Shown here piece after piece: positions 1-8,033 of a DNA stretch of 64,000 nt (position 1 is its first letter; each line of letters begins with the position of its first letter). The notes under the pieces were generated by a model. That model had not been told where the DNA came from. It ran no database searches and saw only the letters and a program-made list of their open reading frames with translations. Made by a program: the position numbers and the translations under genes. Source of the stretch: Alistipes sp. Its GTDB lineage: Bacteria > Bacteroidota > Bacteroidia > Bacteroidales > Rikenellaceae. The stretch covers positions 62,001-126,000 of the forward strand of contig JAFQCA010000007.1 of the NCBI GenBank assembly GCA_017399485.1, written 5' to 3'.

Positions 1-2
1 TG

Positions 3-959
3 GCAACCTCGATGGATGAGAATTTTGTGCTGGAGCGTCAGTTGGCAAAGGCTTGGAGTGAGATATATGACCATAAGATATATGTTTATTCATACTTCTT
101 GGAGAAGGAGAATCGTGAGGATATATTGGAGATTACCGAGAGTATGATGATGGAGGCTCGTCAGCAGAAGTTGTTGTCGGTGGATAATTGCGCTTCGGAA
201 TCGTTGGCCGATTATTGCCTGCAGAAACCTGTGGCGTTGAATTATGAGATGTATGTGGCCAAATTGCTCAATCTGACCTCATCTATCGACTCCTTGTCGT
301 CGGCATCGCGCGCTGTTCGCCAAATTGATTATCGCTTGCCGATGATTGATATTGAGCGTCGCTCGTTTGTCGATTATGAGGCTATTGAATTTCATTCTCG
401 TAGCCCTTATAATTCGTCTAATCCTATACCCGAATGTGTTGTGTACGAATATGGTACAATATATCGCATATTGCTCGGAACATATAAGGTAAAGCAGTCA
501 CCTTCAATCTTTAGAGGTGCTGCCCCGCTGTTTGTTGAGGCTTTAGAGGATGGTCGTTTTGCCTATTATGCAGGTGGCCTACACTCAAGCGCTGAGGCTG
601 AGGCTGCCGTTGAGGTTATGAAGAAAAAGGGATTCCGTAATCCGCAGGTTGTGGAGTGGTGTGATGGCCGTAAGACAAATCTTGATGAGCAAGGCGAGGG
701 CGAACAGATTTCGTTCCGTGTTGTAATCAAGGGTGGCGTATTGGATGATACGGTCAAGGAGATTATTTCAACTATGGCTTCGGAGGCGCAATTGTCGAAG
801 GTGGCGGATGATGAGTTCTTGTTGGGTATGTTTACGAGTCGAGCAACGGCGGACCGTGTGGCACAAGCCATAATGAAGTGCGATGAGAATCTGTCGGTAG
901 AGGTTGTGGAGATACGTCCTGAGCCGGAGGAGGATGAGTCGGACGATGAAGATGAGTAG
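3..959 (+). CDS. SPOR-like C-terminal part of a larger protein (5' truncated by window)
   Basis: The reading frame is open to the left edge, so the ATG at 12 is probably internal and this is the C-terminal part of a longer protein. Residues about 150-215 have the pattern of Bacteroidetes SPOR-like repeats: GTYKV, then FRGAAPLFVEALEDGRFAYYAGG, then AEAAVEVMKKKGF and a closing VVEWCDGRKTNL. A second, weaker copy follows at about 228-300. The tail is very acidic (repeated E and D). SPOR modules bind peptidoglycan or occur as repeats in envelope proteins; the function here is not established. It lies 33 bases before the NfeD-like gene and probably shares its transcript. I do not recognise the N-terminal half. 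Confidence 0.6.
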   Translation, partial: ATSMDENFVLERQLAKAWSEIYDHKIYVYSYFLEKENREDILEITESMMMEARQQKLLSVDNCASESLADYCLQKPVALNYEMYVAKLLNLTSSIDSLSSASRAVRQIDYRLPMIDIERRSFVDYEAIEFHSRSPYNSSNPIPECVVYEYGTIYRILLGTYKVKQSPSIFRGAAPLFVEALEDGRFAYYAGGLHSSAEAEAAVEVMKKKGFRNPQVVEWCDGRKTNLDEQGEGEQISFRVVIKGGVLDDTVKEIISTMASEAQLSKVADDEFLLGMFTSRATADRVAQAIMKCDENLSVEVVEIRPEPEEDESDDEDE

Positions 960-992
960 TAAAATGAATAACCTTGAAATAAATTTATTGCT

Positions 993-1454
993 ATGGGCTT
1001 GACGATTTTTCTTGTTTTATTAGGCGTCTTTTTCCTTGTGGCAGAGTTGGTTTTCTTGCCGGGTGTGACGCTGGGTGCAATTCTTGCTGTGGCGAGTTAT
1101 GGTGCTGCGATATACTTTGCTTTTGCGCGATTGGGTGTTGTTGGAGGCGTATTGACCGTCGTCGCTGTTGTGGCAGTCTCGTTGATTGCTGTCGTTGTAT
1201 CGTTGCGAGCAAAAACGTGGCAGCGTTTGGCGTTGAAGGATAAGGTTGAGGGTACGAGTATGGACTCTCCTTCTTGGGCGTTAAAGGTTGGTGATAAGGG
1301 TGTTGCGGTGTCGCGCCTATCGCCTATGGGTAAGGTGAATATTGGCGGCAAGGTGTATGAGGCCAAGTCGGTGGATGCATATATCGACCAGCGTTGCGAG
1401 GTGGAAGTGGTTGATTTTGAGAATTTTAATGTAGTGGTTAAAAAGTCGGAGTAA
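993..1454 (+). CDS. NfeD-like membrane protein
   Basis: The 153-residue protein begins with two or three hydrophobic segments (about residues 3-20, 24-45 and 48-70). They are followed by a soluble domain containing GDKGVAVSRLSPMGKVNIGGKVYEA, the pattern of the small OB-fold (NfeDC) domain: G-x-G-x-A, then L-x-P-x-G-x-V-x-I-x-G. It is the short NfeD form, without the ClpP-like protease domain of long NfeD proteins. Short NfeD genes usually sit next to a flotillin gene, and floA follows here after 82 bases. The likely role is as an accessory membrane partner of the flotillin scaffold. Confidence 0.85.
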   Translation: MGLTIFLVLLGVFFLVAELVFLPGVTLGAILAVASYGAAIYFAFARLGVVGGVLTVVAVVAVSLIAVVVSLRAKTWQRLALKDKVEGTSMDSPSWALKVGDKGVAVSRLSPMGKVNIGGKVYEAKSVDAYIDQRCEVEVVDFENFNVVVKKSE

Positions 1455-1536
1455 GGTTGACTTAAAGTAATACTTTAACTACGACTTAAACCTCTGCTTG
1501 AGATGAATCGTGTAATATATTAAAATAAAGTTAGTT

Positions 1537-2511
1537 ATGGAAGAAGTACAGTTTGGTATTTTTGCAGTTGCGGGCGTATTGGGCTTCGTGGCTATTTGGC
1601 TTTTCTTCTATTTTATCCCTGTGGGATTGTGGTTCTCGGCGTTGGTTTCAGGCGTGAATATCAGTCTGTTGCAACTATTCTTAATGCGTTGGCGTCGTGT
1701 GCCGCCATCAGTTATCGTGTCGTCGATGATTGAGGGTACAAAGGCAGGCCTTAAGTTGGACCCCAACGAATTGGAGGCTCACTATTTGGCGGGCGGTAAT
1801 GTAACCAATGTCGTACACGCTTTGGTGTCGGCGCAAAAGGCTAACATTAATCTCGATTTCAAGATGGCTACGGCTATTGATTTGGCGGGTCGTGATGTGT
1901 TTGAGGCCGTGCAGATGTCGGTGAATCCTAAGGTTATAAACACTCCTCCTGTTGCTGCCGTTGCGAAGGATGGTATCCAGTTGATTGCAAAGGCTCGTGT
2001 TACAGTGCGTGCCAACATCAAGCAGTTGGTCGGAGGTGCTGGCGAGGAGACTGTGTTGGCGCGTGTCGGTGAGGGTATCGTGTCGTCAATCGGTTCGGCT
2101 ATGTCGCATAAGATTGTATTGGAGAATCCCGATTCTATCTCTCGCGTAGTATTGGAGAAGGGTTTGGATGCTGGTACAGCATTTGAGATTTTGTCGATTG
2201 ATATTGCCGATATAGATGTCGGTAAGAATATCGGTGCGCAGTTGCAGATGGACCAGGCGGATGCCGATAAGAATATCGCGCAGGCTAAAGCCGAGGAGCG
2301 TCGTGCTATGGCGGTTGCCTTGGAGCAGGAGAATCTTGCAAAGGCACAGGATGCTCGCGCAAAGGTTATTCTGGCCGAGGCAGAGGTGCCGTTGGCTATG
2401 GCTGAGGCATTCCGTAGTGGTAATCTGGGTATAATGGATTACTACAAGATGAAGAATATTATGGCTGATACGCAGATGCGTGATGCTATATCGAAGAACG
2501 ACAAGAAATAG
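1537..2511 (+). CDS. floA: Flotillin-like protein FloA
   Basis: 324 residues, the usual length for the bacterial FloA (YqfA) family. There is a hydrophobic N-terminal hairpin (about residues 6-50), then a band-7/SPFH-type domain with [33 protein letters not shown] and [21 protein letters not shown]. The C-terminal part is an Ala/Glu-rich coiled coil (about 235-295) that ends in [20 protein letters not shown]. FloA proteins form membrane scaffolds in functional microdomains. The gene follows the NfeD-like gene, the usual pairing, and a strong hairpin terminator lies 20 bases after the stop. Confidence 0.93.
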   Translation: MEEVQFGIFAVAGVLGFVAIWLFFYFIPVGLWFSALVSGVNISLLQLFLMRWRRVPPSVIVSSMIEGTKAGLKLDPNELEAHYLAGGNVTNVVHALVSAQKANINLDFKMATAIDLAGRDVFEAVQMSVNPKVINTPPVAAVAKDGIQLIAKARVTVRANIKQLVGGAGEETVLARVGEGIVSSIGSAMSHKIVLENPDSISRVVLEKGLDAGTAFEILSIDIADIDVGKNIGAQLQMDQADADKNIAQAKAEERRAMAVALEQENLAKAQDARAKVILAEAEVPLAMAEAFRSGNLGIMDYYKMKNIMADTQMRDAISKNDKK

Positions 2512-2531
2512 GTTGTTGTCGTAATAAAATG

Positions 2532-2570
2532 ATGAGGCTGTTCAATCAAAGTTGGACAGCCTCATTGTTT
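2532..2570. terminator. Bidirectional terminator between floA and the GH20-like genes
   Basis: A 14-bp stem with one G-T wobble (2532-2545 with 2552-2565) encloses a 6-base loop. It is followed by TTGTTT on the plus strand and by an A/T-rich stretch on the minus strand. It sits between two convergent transcription units and can serve both. Confidence 0.85.
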
Positions 2571-2589
2571 ATATGGTATAATCAATAGT

Positions 2590-3714
2590 CTATTTCGTCG
2601 CTTCGGCCAAAAGGTCAATGCCCTTTATTACCTTTTGGAAGTTCTCCTCCTTTTCGATATGTCGCTCCCACGTGGCTATCATAAAGCCCATCAAGTGCTC
2701 TTTGGAGATGTTCTTGCGGCCAAATTCTACCAACTTGCCAATAACATCGTCGGCTCCGATGCCTAATTGGCGACGTTTCCAGCCAACCCAATTTGAGCCA
2801 CAAGGAATCTGGTCGAAACCAGCCTCCTCCAACTTGAGGTATGCCTTTACGATTCGGGCGTCAGATGTGGTGTTGGTCTCGACATCAAAGCCTCCGTACG
2901 ACTCGTCGTAGAACCAATTCTGTTGTATTACGCTCTTGGGGCAACGCTCGAAGAACTCCTCGTTAGACCACCCGTAATCGCTCCACATCCAAGCACGTGC
3001 GCCGTGCTTCTCGACTTCACGCACGATGTGTAGAAAATCTTTCCACCAATATTCGCCTTTTCGTGCGCAGATGTATTGATATTTTCCCTCATCCTGAAAT
3101 GTTGCTCGCTCCTCGTCGAGACCAATGTGGAAGAATCGCGGATAGCCGAAAATCTCGACAACATCGCGGATAACATCCTCGCACATACGGTAATAAGGTT
3201 TAGACGACACCATATGGGAGTAGTCGCCCATCCAGCCATTGTGTGTGGTCGAGAAATTCAACTTTGGAATGACATCGATACCTAACTCGTTAAGGTACTT
3301 AATCTCGGCGCGCATTTTCTCGACGCTCCACGAGCCTTCGATAGCCAATTCGGGATGGCTTGGATAGAACAAGCCTTCGCCCAAATCGAGGACAATCATA
3401 TTGATGCCGGCTTCTGCAGCGTGTCCGGTTATGGCACGCCATTTTTCGTCGGTCCAAATCATATTGTATTCGGGCTTTCGGCTTAATGATTCGGCGCTCT
3501 CAGGTGCTGGGGCTCCCATCAGTTCGGTGGGATAGTCGCACCACATATTGTTTCCCAGATGGAGCAAAATAGCGCGGATGTCTCCTATTGGCGCAGTCGC
3601 AGTTTGCGGTTTGGCTTTGGGGATGCGCTTTGTCTTTTGTTTTGCATAACTTGTGCCTACGCTCAAAGTTGCCAGCCCAATGGCCGAACTGTAAATAAAC
3701 TCTTTTCGGTTCAT
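2590..3714 (-). CDS. GH20-like (beta-hexosaminidase fold) exported protein, copy B
   Basis: 374 residues. The N-terminus MNRKEFIYSSAIGLATLSVG resembles a Tat-like signal, but with Arg-Lys instead of Arg-Arg. The body reads as a TIM barrel: HAAEAGINMIVLDLGEG, MRAEIKYLNELGIDVIPKLNFS, then FFHIGLDEE at about residues 194-202. His196-x-Gly-x-Asp200-Glu201 matches the catalytic Asp-Glu motif of glycoside hydrolase family 20. Trp-rich stretches (GEYWW, ARAWMWSDYGW, IQQNWFYDE) fit a sugar-binding cleft. It is a close tandem duplicate of the gene at 3748-4887, 33 bases upstream, and probably its operon partner. Activity on N-acetylhexosaminides is an inference; these could belong to an uncharacterised GH20-related group. 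Confidence 0.7.
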   Translation of the reverse strand: MNRKEFIYSSAIGLATLSVGTSYAKQKTKRIPKAKPQTATAPIGDIRAILLHLGNNMWCDYPTELMGAPAPESAESLSRKPEYNMIWTDEKWRAITGHAAEAGINMIVLDLGEGLFYPSHPELAIEGSWSVEKMRAEIKYLNELGIDVIPKLNFSTTHNGWMGDYSHMVSSKPYYRMCEDVIRDVVEIFGYPRFFHIGLDEERATFQDEGKYQYICARKGEYWWKDFLHIVREVEKHGARAWMWSDYGWSNEEFFERCPKSVIQQNWFYDESYGGFDVETNTTSDARIVKAYLKLEEAGFDQIPCGSNWVGWKRRQLGIGADDVIGKLVEFGRKNISKEHLMGFMIATWERHIEKEENFQKVIKGIDLLAEATK

Positions 3715-3747
3715 ATTACGATGGTTTGATGTTTTGCTATAGTCGGT

Positions 3748-4887
3748 TTATTGTTTCATTGCTTCGGCCATAAGGTCGATGCCTTCTAATATCTTTTGGT
3801 GGTATTCGTTTTTGTCTATACCCTGCCAAGCGTAGATTTCCCACGTGGTCATCATAAAGCCCATAAGGTGCTCTTTAGAGATGTTTTCACGCCCGAATTT
3901 GACGAGTTTGCCAATTACGTCATCGGCACCTACGCCAAGTTCTCGACGTTTCCAGCCAATCCAATTTGTACCGCAGGGCACTTGGTCGAATCCCGCTTTG
4001 TCTAACTTGTAGAATGCGTCCAGAATTTTGGCGTCGGATGTGGTGTTGGTATTGATATCGAAACCACCGTACGACTCGTCGTAGAACCAATTCTGTTGAA
4101 TAACACTCTTGGGGCAACGCTCATAGAAGTCTTCTGACCTCCAAGCATAGTCACTCCACATCCAAGCGCGTGCGCCATATTGCTCAACGGTCTTTACGAT
4201 GTGAAGAAAATCCTGCCACCAATATTCGCCTTTGCGTACGCAAATATATTGGAACTTCTCGCTCTCCTGGAATGAGGCTCGCTCCTCGTCGAAGCCGATG
4301 TGGAAAAATCTGGGATTGCCGAAGATTTCGACAACGTCGCGGATGACATCCTCGCACATACGATAGTAAGGTTTGGATGATACCATATGGGAGTAGTCGC
4401 CCATCCAGCCGTTGTGGGTGGTCGAAAAATTTAATTTAGGTACTACTTCGATGCCTTGTTCGTTAAGGTGTTTTATCTCGGCGCGCATCTTCTCGACGCT
4501 CCAAGTCCCTTCGATGGCTAATTCGGGGTGGCTGGGATAGAATAATCCCTCGCCTAAGTCGATGACAATCATATTGATGCCTGCCTTTGCTGCGCGGTCA
4601 GTAACCTCGCGCCATCTCTCATCGGTCCAAACAAGTTTGAACTCGGGTTTTACGTCTAATGTTTGTGCGCTTTCGGGGGCAGGTGCGCCCATTTGCTCGG
4701 TGGGATAGTCGCACCACATATTGCTACCTAAATGTAGTAATAAAGAGCGAATGTCGCCAATCTCGGCTGCTGCCGTTTGTGGTCCGATTTTGGAGATTTG
4801 GCGACTCTTCTGTTTGGAGCAACTAACGCCAACACTCAAAGCCGCCAAGCCGATGGCGGTCTGGTAGATAAAGTCTTTTCGGTTCAT
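3748..4887 (-). CDS. GH20-like (beta-hexosaminidase fold) exported protein, copy A
   Basis: 379 residues, aligned almost end to end with the downstream copy, including His196-x-Gly-x-Asp200-Glu201 (FFHIGFDEE) and the same Trp-rich segments. Differences cluster at the ends. This copy has Cys23 after the hydrophobic segment (SVGVSC), a possible though imperfect lipobox, where the other has Tyr. It also carries a short insertion near the C-terminus (TWEIYAWQGIDKNEYHQK). It follows the rhodanese lipoprotein gene by 74 bases on the same strand. The two copies may be anchored differently, one as a lipoprotein and one soluble. The substrate is unknown. Confidence 0.7.
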   Translation of the reverse strand: MNRKDFIYQTAIGLAALSVGVSCSKQKSRQISKIGPQTAAAEIGDIRSLLLHLGSNMWCDYPTEQMGAPAPESAQTLDVKPEFKLVWTDERWREVTDRAAKAGINMIVIDLGEGLFYPSHPELAIEGTWSVEKMRAEIKHLNEQGIEVVPKLNFSTTHNGWMGDYSHMVSSKPYYRMCEDVIRDVVEIFGNPRFFHIGFDEERASFQESEKFQYICVRKGEYWWQDFLHIVKTVEQYGARAWMWSDYAWRSEDFYERCPKSVIQQNWFYDESYGGFDINTNTTSDAKILDAFYKLDKAGFDQVPCGTNWIGWKRRELGVGADDVIGKLVKFGRENISKEHLMGFMMTTWEIYAWQGIDKNEYHQKILEGIDLMAEAMKQ

Positions 4888-4961
4888 ATATTTTAAGTTT
4901 ATGGTTTTGTGCTGACAATGTTGAATTTATGAGCGGTAGTTGTTATGATATGTTCTCTCTA

Positions 4962-5369
4962 TTAGTTGGTGGTTTTGCCTCCTGATTTTACCCACCCGTC
5001 GTAGCCTGTAGAGAGTTCTACTACTTTGTAGCCGTGGGCGGCAAGTTGCGAGGCGGCAGTTTTACTGCGTACGCCACCTTTGCAATAGACGGCTATTATC
5101 CCTTTGTTGGGGAGGATTTTTTTTGCATCGTCAATGAAGGTGGATTTGCGCACGTCGATATTATGTTTTGCGCCTTCGATATGGCCCGCTGCAAACTCCT
5201 CGGAGGTGCGTACATCGACAAGTGTAACGTTGTCTTTTTGAATAAGTTTGCTAAAGTGTTCAGCGTCGAGAGAGCCGAATGATATGCGGTTGCTGCGTAG
5301 AGGTGAACAAGCGGCAAAGGTAATAAGCAAAAATAGGATGATGGTTTTTAGTAAAGATGTTGTTTTCAT
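4962..5369 (-). CDS. Rhodanese-like lipoprotein
   Basis: 135 residues: a lipoprotein signal with lipobox FAAC (Cys21), then a single rhodanese domain. The hallmarks are VTLVDVRTSEEFAAGHIEGA and the active-site loop Cys96-Lys-Gly-Gly-Val-Arg-Ser, followed by GYKVVELSTGYDGWV. The length is normal for single-domain sulfurtransferases of the GlpE/PspE kind. The catalytic Cys is present, so it may transfer sulfane sulfur or handle other thiols in the periplasm. It is the first gene of the minus-strand unit that continues into the GH20-like pair, although a functional link is not obvious. Confidence 0.9.
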   Translation of the reverse strand: MKTTSLLKTIILFLLITFAACSPLRSNRISFGSLDAEHFSKLIQKDNVTLVDVRTSEEFAAGHIEGAKHNIDVRKSTFIDDAKKILPNKGIIAVYCKGGVRSKTAASQLAAHGYKVVELSTGYDGWVKSGGKTTN

Positions 5370-5394
5370 AGTCTGTTATTATCGTTGTTTGGTG

Positions 5395-5402
5395 TAAAGT
5401 TA
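5395..5402 (-). promoter_or_regulatory. Possible -7 element for the rhodanese gene
   Basis: On the minus strand the bases read TAACTTTA, one mismatch from TAnnTTTG, 26 bases before the rhodanese start. No clear -33 element was seen. Confidence 0.4.
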
Positions 5403-5438
5403 AGAAAATTTTTCGAATTGCCGTTGAAAGGTGGAATT

Positions 5439-5472
5439 TTTGTAAAAAACGAGAATATTTTGATTATCTTTG
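5439..5472 (+). promoter_or_regulatory. Bacteroidetes-type promoter of dapB
   Basis: TTTG at 5439-5442 and TATCTTTG at 5465-5472 match the Bacteroidetes -33/-7 pattern, with a slightly long spacer of 22 bases. It is divergent from the rhodanese promoter and leaves a dapB leader of about 100 bases. Confidence 0.6.
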
Positions 5473-5481
5473 CAAGATAAT

Positions 5482-5545
5482 ACACGCGTAATGCGCGTGT
5501 GAGCGCGAACAGCGAAGAGGTTTTAGGATAAAAGCCTTTGTTCGC
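5482..5545 (+). promoter_or_regulatory. Two-hairpin 5' leader of dapB
   Basis: The first hairpin has a perfect 7-bp stem (5482-5488 with 5494-5500, loop 5489-5493). The second is longer: 5505-5511 pairs with 5539-5545, with an inner A-G-G-T-T-T-T / A-A-A-A-G-C-C-T helix around 5518-5537. The leader is too short for a lysine riboswitch, and there is no T-run terminator. It could be a regulatory or stabilising leader; no known RNA family was recognised. Confidence 0.45.
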
Positions 5546-5581
5546 ATTGTGTGGTATAGTGCAAAATAATATAATCGAAAT

Positions 5582-6292
5582 ATGAAAGCAGCAATTATCG
5601 GTTACGGTAAAATGGGCCGTGAGATAGAGAAAATATTAAAACAGAGAGGTCACGAAGTAGGCTTGATAATAGATGTTGATAATGCCGCAGATTTGACAGC
5701 GGAGAATTTGGCGAAGGTGGATGTCGCGATAGAGTTCACTACCCCATCGACGGCTTATGGTAATATCCGCAAGTGCTTGGAATGTGGAGCGGCTGTTGTG
5801 AGTGGTACGACGGGGTGGACCGATAAGTTGGCCGAGTTGCAAGAGTTGTGCAAGCAGACGGGCGGTGCGATGTTTTATGCGTCGAACTATTCGTTGGGTG
5901 TAAATTTGATGTTTAGACTAAATCGCGAGTTAGCCCAGATGATGAACAGATTCAAGGGTTATGAGGTGTCTCTCACAGAGACTCACCACACCGAGAAGAA
6001 GGATTCGCCGAGTGGTACGGCGGTTACGTTGGCTGAGGATATTATTGCGAGATTGGATGACAAGAGTGGTTGGGTGAATGAGCCTACGACTGATGAGAGT
6101 CTTGTGGGTATTGAGTCGTTCCGCGTGGGAATGACGCCAGGTGACCACTCGGTGACCTATACGTCGGAGGATGATGTATTGGAGATTCGCCATTCGATAA
6201 AGAATCGTCGTACGTTGGCTTTGGGCGCTGTGGTGGCTGCGGAGTTCCTCTGTGGTAAGAAGGGCGTATATACGATGGATGATTTGTTTTAA
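5582..6292 (+). CDS. dapB: 4-hydroxy-tetrahydrodipicolinate reductase
   Basis: 236 residues, near the usual DapB length. It reduces the dihydrodipicolinate precursor with NAD(P)H in diaminopimelate/lysine synthesis. The N-terminal Rossmann fold has MKAAIIGYGKMG. Further family motifs are VVSGTTGWTDKL, YASNYSLGVNLMFRLN, and the signature ETHHTEKKDSPSGTA with the catalytic His pair and Lys. The C-terminus ends GVYTMDDLF. In Bacteroidales dapB is commonly followed directly by lepB; here a restriction-modification pair lies between them. Confidence 0.96.
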   Translation: MKAAIIGYGKMGREIEKILKQRGHEVGLIIDVDNAADLTAENLAKVDVAIEFTTPSTAYGNIRKCLECGAAVVSGTTGWTDKLAELQELCKQTGGAMFYASNYSLGVNLMFRLNRELAQMMNRFKGYEVSLTETHHTEKKDSPSGTAVTLAEDIIARLDDKSGWVNEPTTDESLVGIESFRVGMTPGDHSVTYTSEDDVLEIRHSIKNRRTLALGAVVAAEFLCGKKGVYTMDDLF

Positions 6293-6314
6293 GGGTAAGA
6301 TAAATATAACCATA

Positions 6315-6995
6315 ATGAAAATGAAGAAATCACTATCAGAATTATTTATCCAATTGGCTTCTCCAAATGAAAATGGAGTAAGTAGATGGGTATATGTTGA
6401 TGAATTTGTGGGAGAATATGAATCTCTAAAATTAGGAAATGGTGGTAGTTGGTGTCGTCGAGAGTCTCCTTTGGCTAAAAGATATAATATTGAATTAAAC
6501 AAATCAATTAGTAAAGGAGTTTCTATAGATGCAATAAGATTAAATGGATATAAAACAGAAGAAACTTTCAACCAAACAATACGCAAGGATATTAGAGATT
6601 TCTATAAGACACAAAAATGTGTGATGTTAGGAATTAATGGCAAATCGGAAAATACTAAAATAGAAATAGACCATAAGGATGGTCGAAAGAATGATTCTAG
6701 AGTTGCGGATTTATCTCAACAGACATTGAATGATTTTCAACCATTGTGTAAGGCTGCTAATGATGTTAAGCGTCAAATCTGTAAACGATGTAAGGAAACG
6801 GATAAAAGGTGGGATGCGAAAAATATAAAAGGAAATCCTTATTCGTTTTATGAGGGTGATGAAAATTATACAGAAGGGTTAGGTTGTGTTGGTTGTTATC
6901 AATATGACCCAGTGGCTTATAGAATGGAATGCGCAAAGAAGATAAGTCAGGAGGCATCAGAATATATAATGCGTAGATTGTATCCAGAAGAATAA
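6315..6995 (+). CDS. HNH-type restriction endonuclease, NlaIII/IceA1-like
   Basis: 226 residues from the ATG at 6315; a longer frame to 6252 would overlap dapB and is less likely. A beta-beta-alpha-metal nuclease core is visible. Asp119-His120 (EIDHKDGR) is followed by LCKAANDVKRQ, with Asn149 and Lys152 where HNH enzymes carry their third ligand. Two CxxC pairs (156/159 and 191/194) suggest a zinc site. The N-terminal stretch GVSRWVYVDEFVGEY...LKLGNGGSWCRR resembles, from memory, the NlaIII/IceA1 restriction enzymes that cut CATG. It lies 16 bases before its adenine methyltransferase. The gene is visibly richer in A and T than dapB and lepB (many ata, aaa, aat codons), which suggests horizontal acquisition. 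The absence of CATG across the window supports the specificity. Confidence 0.8.
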   Translation: MKMKKSLSELFIQLASPNENGVSRWVYVDEFVGEYESLKLGNGGSWCRRESPLAKRYNIELNKSISKGVSIDAIRLNGYKTEETFNQTIRKDIRDFYKTQKCVMLGINGKSENTKIEIDHKDGRKNDSRVADLSQQTLNDFQPLCKAANDVKRQICKRCKETDKRWDAKNIKGNPYSFYEGDENYTEGLGCVGCYQYDPVAYRMECAKKISQEASEYIMRRLYPEE

Positions 6996-7011
6996 ATAAG
7001 TAAAATAGATT

Positions 7012-8016
7012 ATGAATTATATCGGGTCAAAATTATCTCTTATACCGTTTATTACAACCACAGTCGAGAATGTGGTTGGAGGTGATTTGTCTGCATATGT
7101 GTTTTGTGATATATTTGCAGGAACCGGTATTGTGGGTCGCTCATTCAAAACATTGGTAAATAAAATAATTTCGAATGATATTGAATATTATAGTTATGTC
7201 TTGAATAAAAATTATATTTGGAATCATCGAGAAATAGAAAGGAAGGATGAGTATATTTGTAAATTAAATAACTTATCTCCAATTGTAGATGGCTTTATTT
7301 ATAAAAATTACTGTTTGGGAGGTAATAGTGGTCGTCAATATTTTTCAGACTATAATGGAATGATGATTGATGCGATGCGTACCCAAATAGAGAAATGGAA
7401 ATATATAGGAGAAATAGATGACAATTTATACTATTTCTTGTTGTGTAGTCTATTGGAATCGGCAGATAAAGTAGCAAATACAGCGTCTGTATATGGAGCA
7501 TATCTTAAAAGTCTAAAAAAAGCAGCGCAGAAACCACTCGTTGTAACTCCAGCAAACTATCAACTTAATAGCAATGAGCACGAAGTGTATAATGCAGATG
7601 CCAATGAATTGATAAAATTAGTTAGTGGCGATATATTGTATTTAGACCCTCCATATAATGCAAGGCAATATGGGGCTAATTATCATATGTTAAATACTAT
7701 TGCCGAGTATAGACCTTTTCAACCTAAAGGTAAAACGGGTTTGCGAGAATATACACGTTCAAAGTATTGCAGTCGGACAACTGTTAAAAGTAAGTTTGAA
7801 CAATTAATATCTGATGCTAATTTTAGATTTATATTTTTATCATATAATAATGAAGGTTTGATGTCGTTTAATGAGATATCCGATATAATGAAAAAATATG
7901 GTCGTTATGATGTGGTTAATACGAAATATCATCGTTTTAAGGCCGATAAAAGTGAGAATAGAAATCACAAATCTACTTCGACTGTGGAATATCTACATAT
8001 TCTAGAGAAATATTAA
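7012..8016 (+). CDS. D12-class DNA N6-adenine methyltransferase, NlaIII-like
   Basis: 334 residues. It starts MNYIGSKLSLIPFI, the typical opening of D12 adenine methyltransferases. The SAM-binding motif I is FCDIFAGTGIVGRSF (31-45), and catalytic motif IV is DPPY at 212-215 within LDPPYNARQYGANYHMLNTIA. That extended motif is unlike Dam/DpnM (GATC enzymes) and resembles methyltransferases partnered with NlaIII-type nucleases. It should methylate the adenine in the site cut by the upstream nuclease and protect the host. Composition is AT-rich like its partner. lepB begins 17 bases after the stop, so the pair sits inside the dapB-lepB unit in the same orientation. Confidence 0.9.
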   Translation: MNYIGSKLSLIPFITTTVENVVGGDLSAYVFCDIFAGTGIVGRSFKTLVNKIISNDIEYYSYVLNKNYIWNHREIERKDEYICKLNNLSPIVDGFIYKNYCLGGNSGRQYFSDYNGMMIDAMRTQIEKWKYIGEIDDNLYYFLLCSLLESADKVANTASVYGAYLKSLKKAAQKPLVVTPANYQLNSNEHEVYNADANELIKLVSGDILYLDPPYNARQYGANYHMLNTIAEYRPFQPKGKTGLREYTRSKYCSRTTVKSKFEQLISDANFRFIFLSYNNEGLMSFNEISDIMKKYGRYDVVNTKYHRFKADKSENRNHKSTSTVEYLHILEKY

Positions 8017-8033
8017 TTAGAATTTTTAGAAAA

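Noticed and set aside
6252-6314. A longer start for the endonuclease, overlapping dapB
   Set aside because: The extra residues are encoded by dapB codons in another frame. The ATG at 6315 fits the spacing and the family-like N-terminus.
5930-6586. A 218-codon minus-strand frame across the end of dapB and the endonuclease gene
   Set aside because: It crosses two well-supported genes and has no recognisable content.
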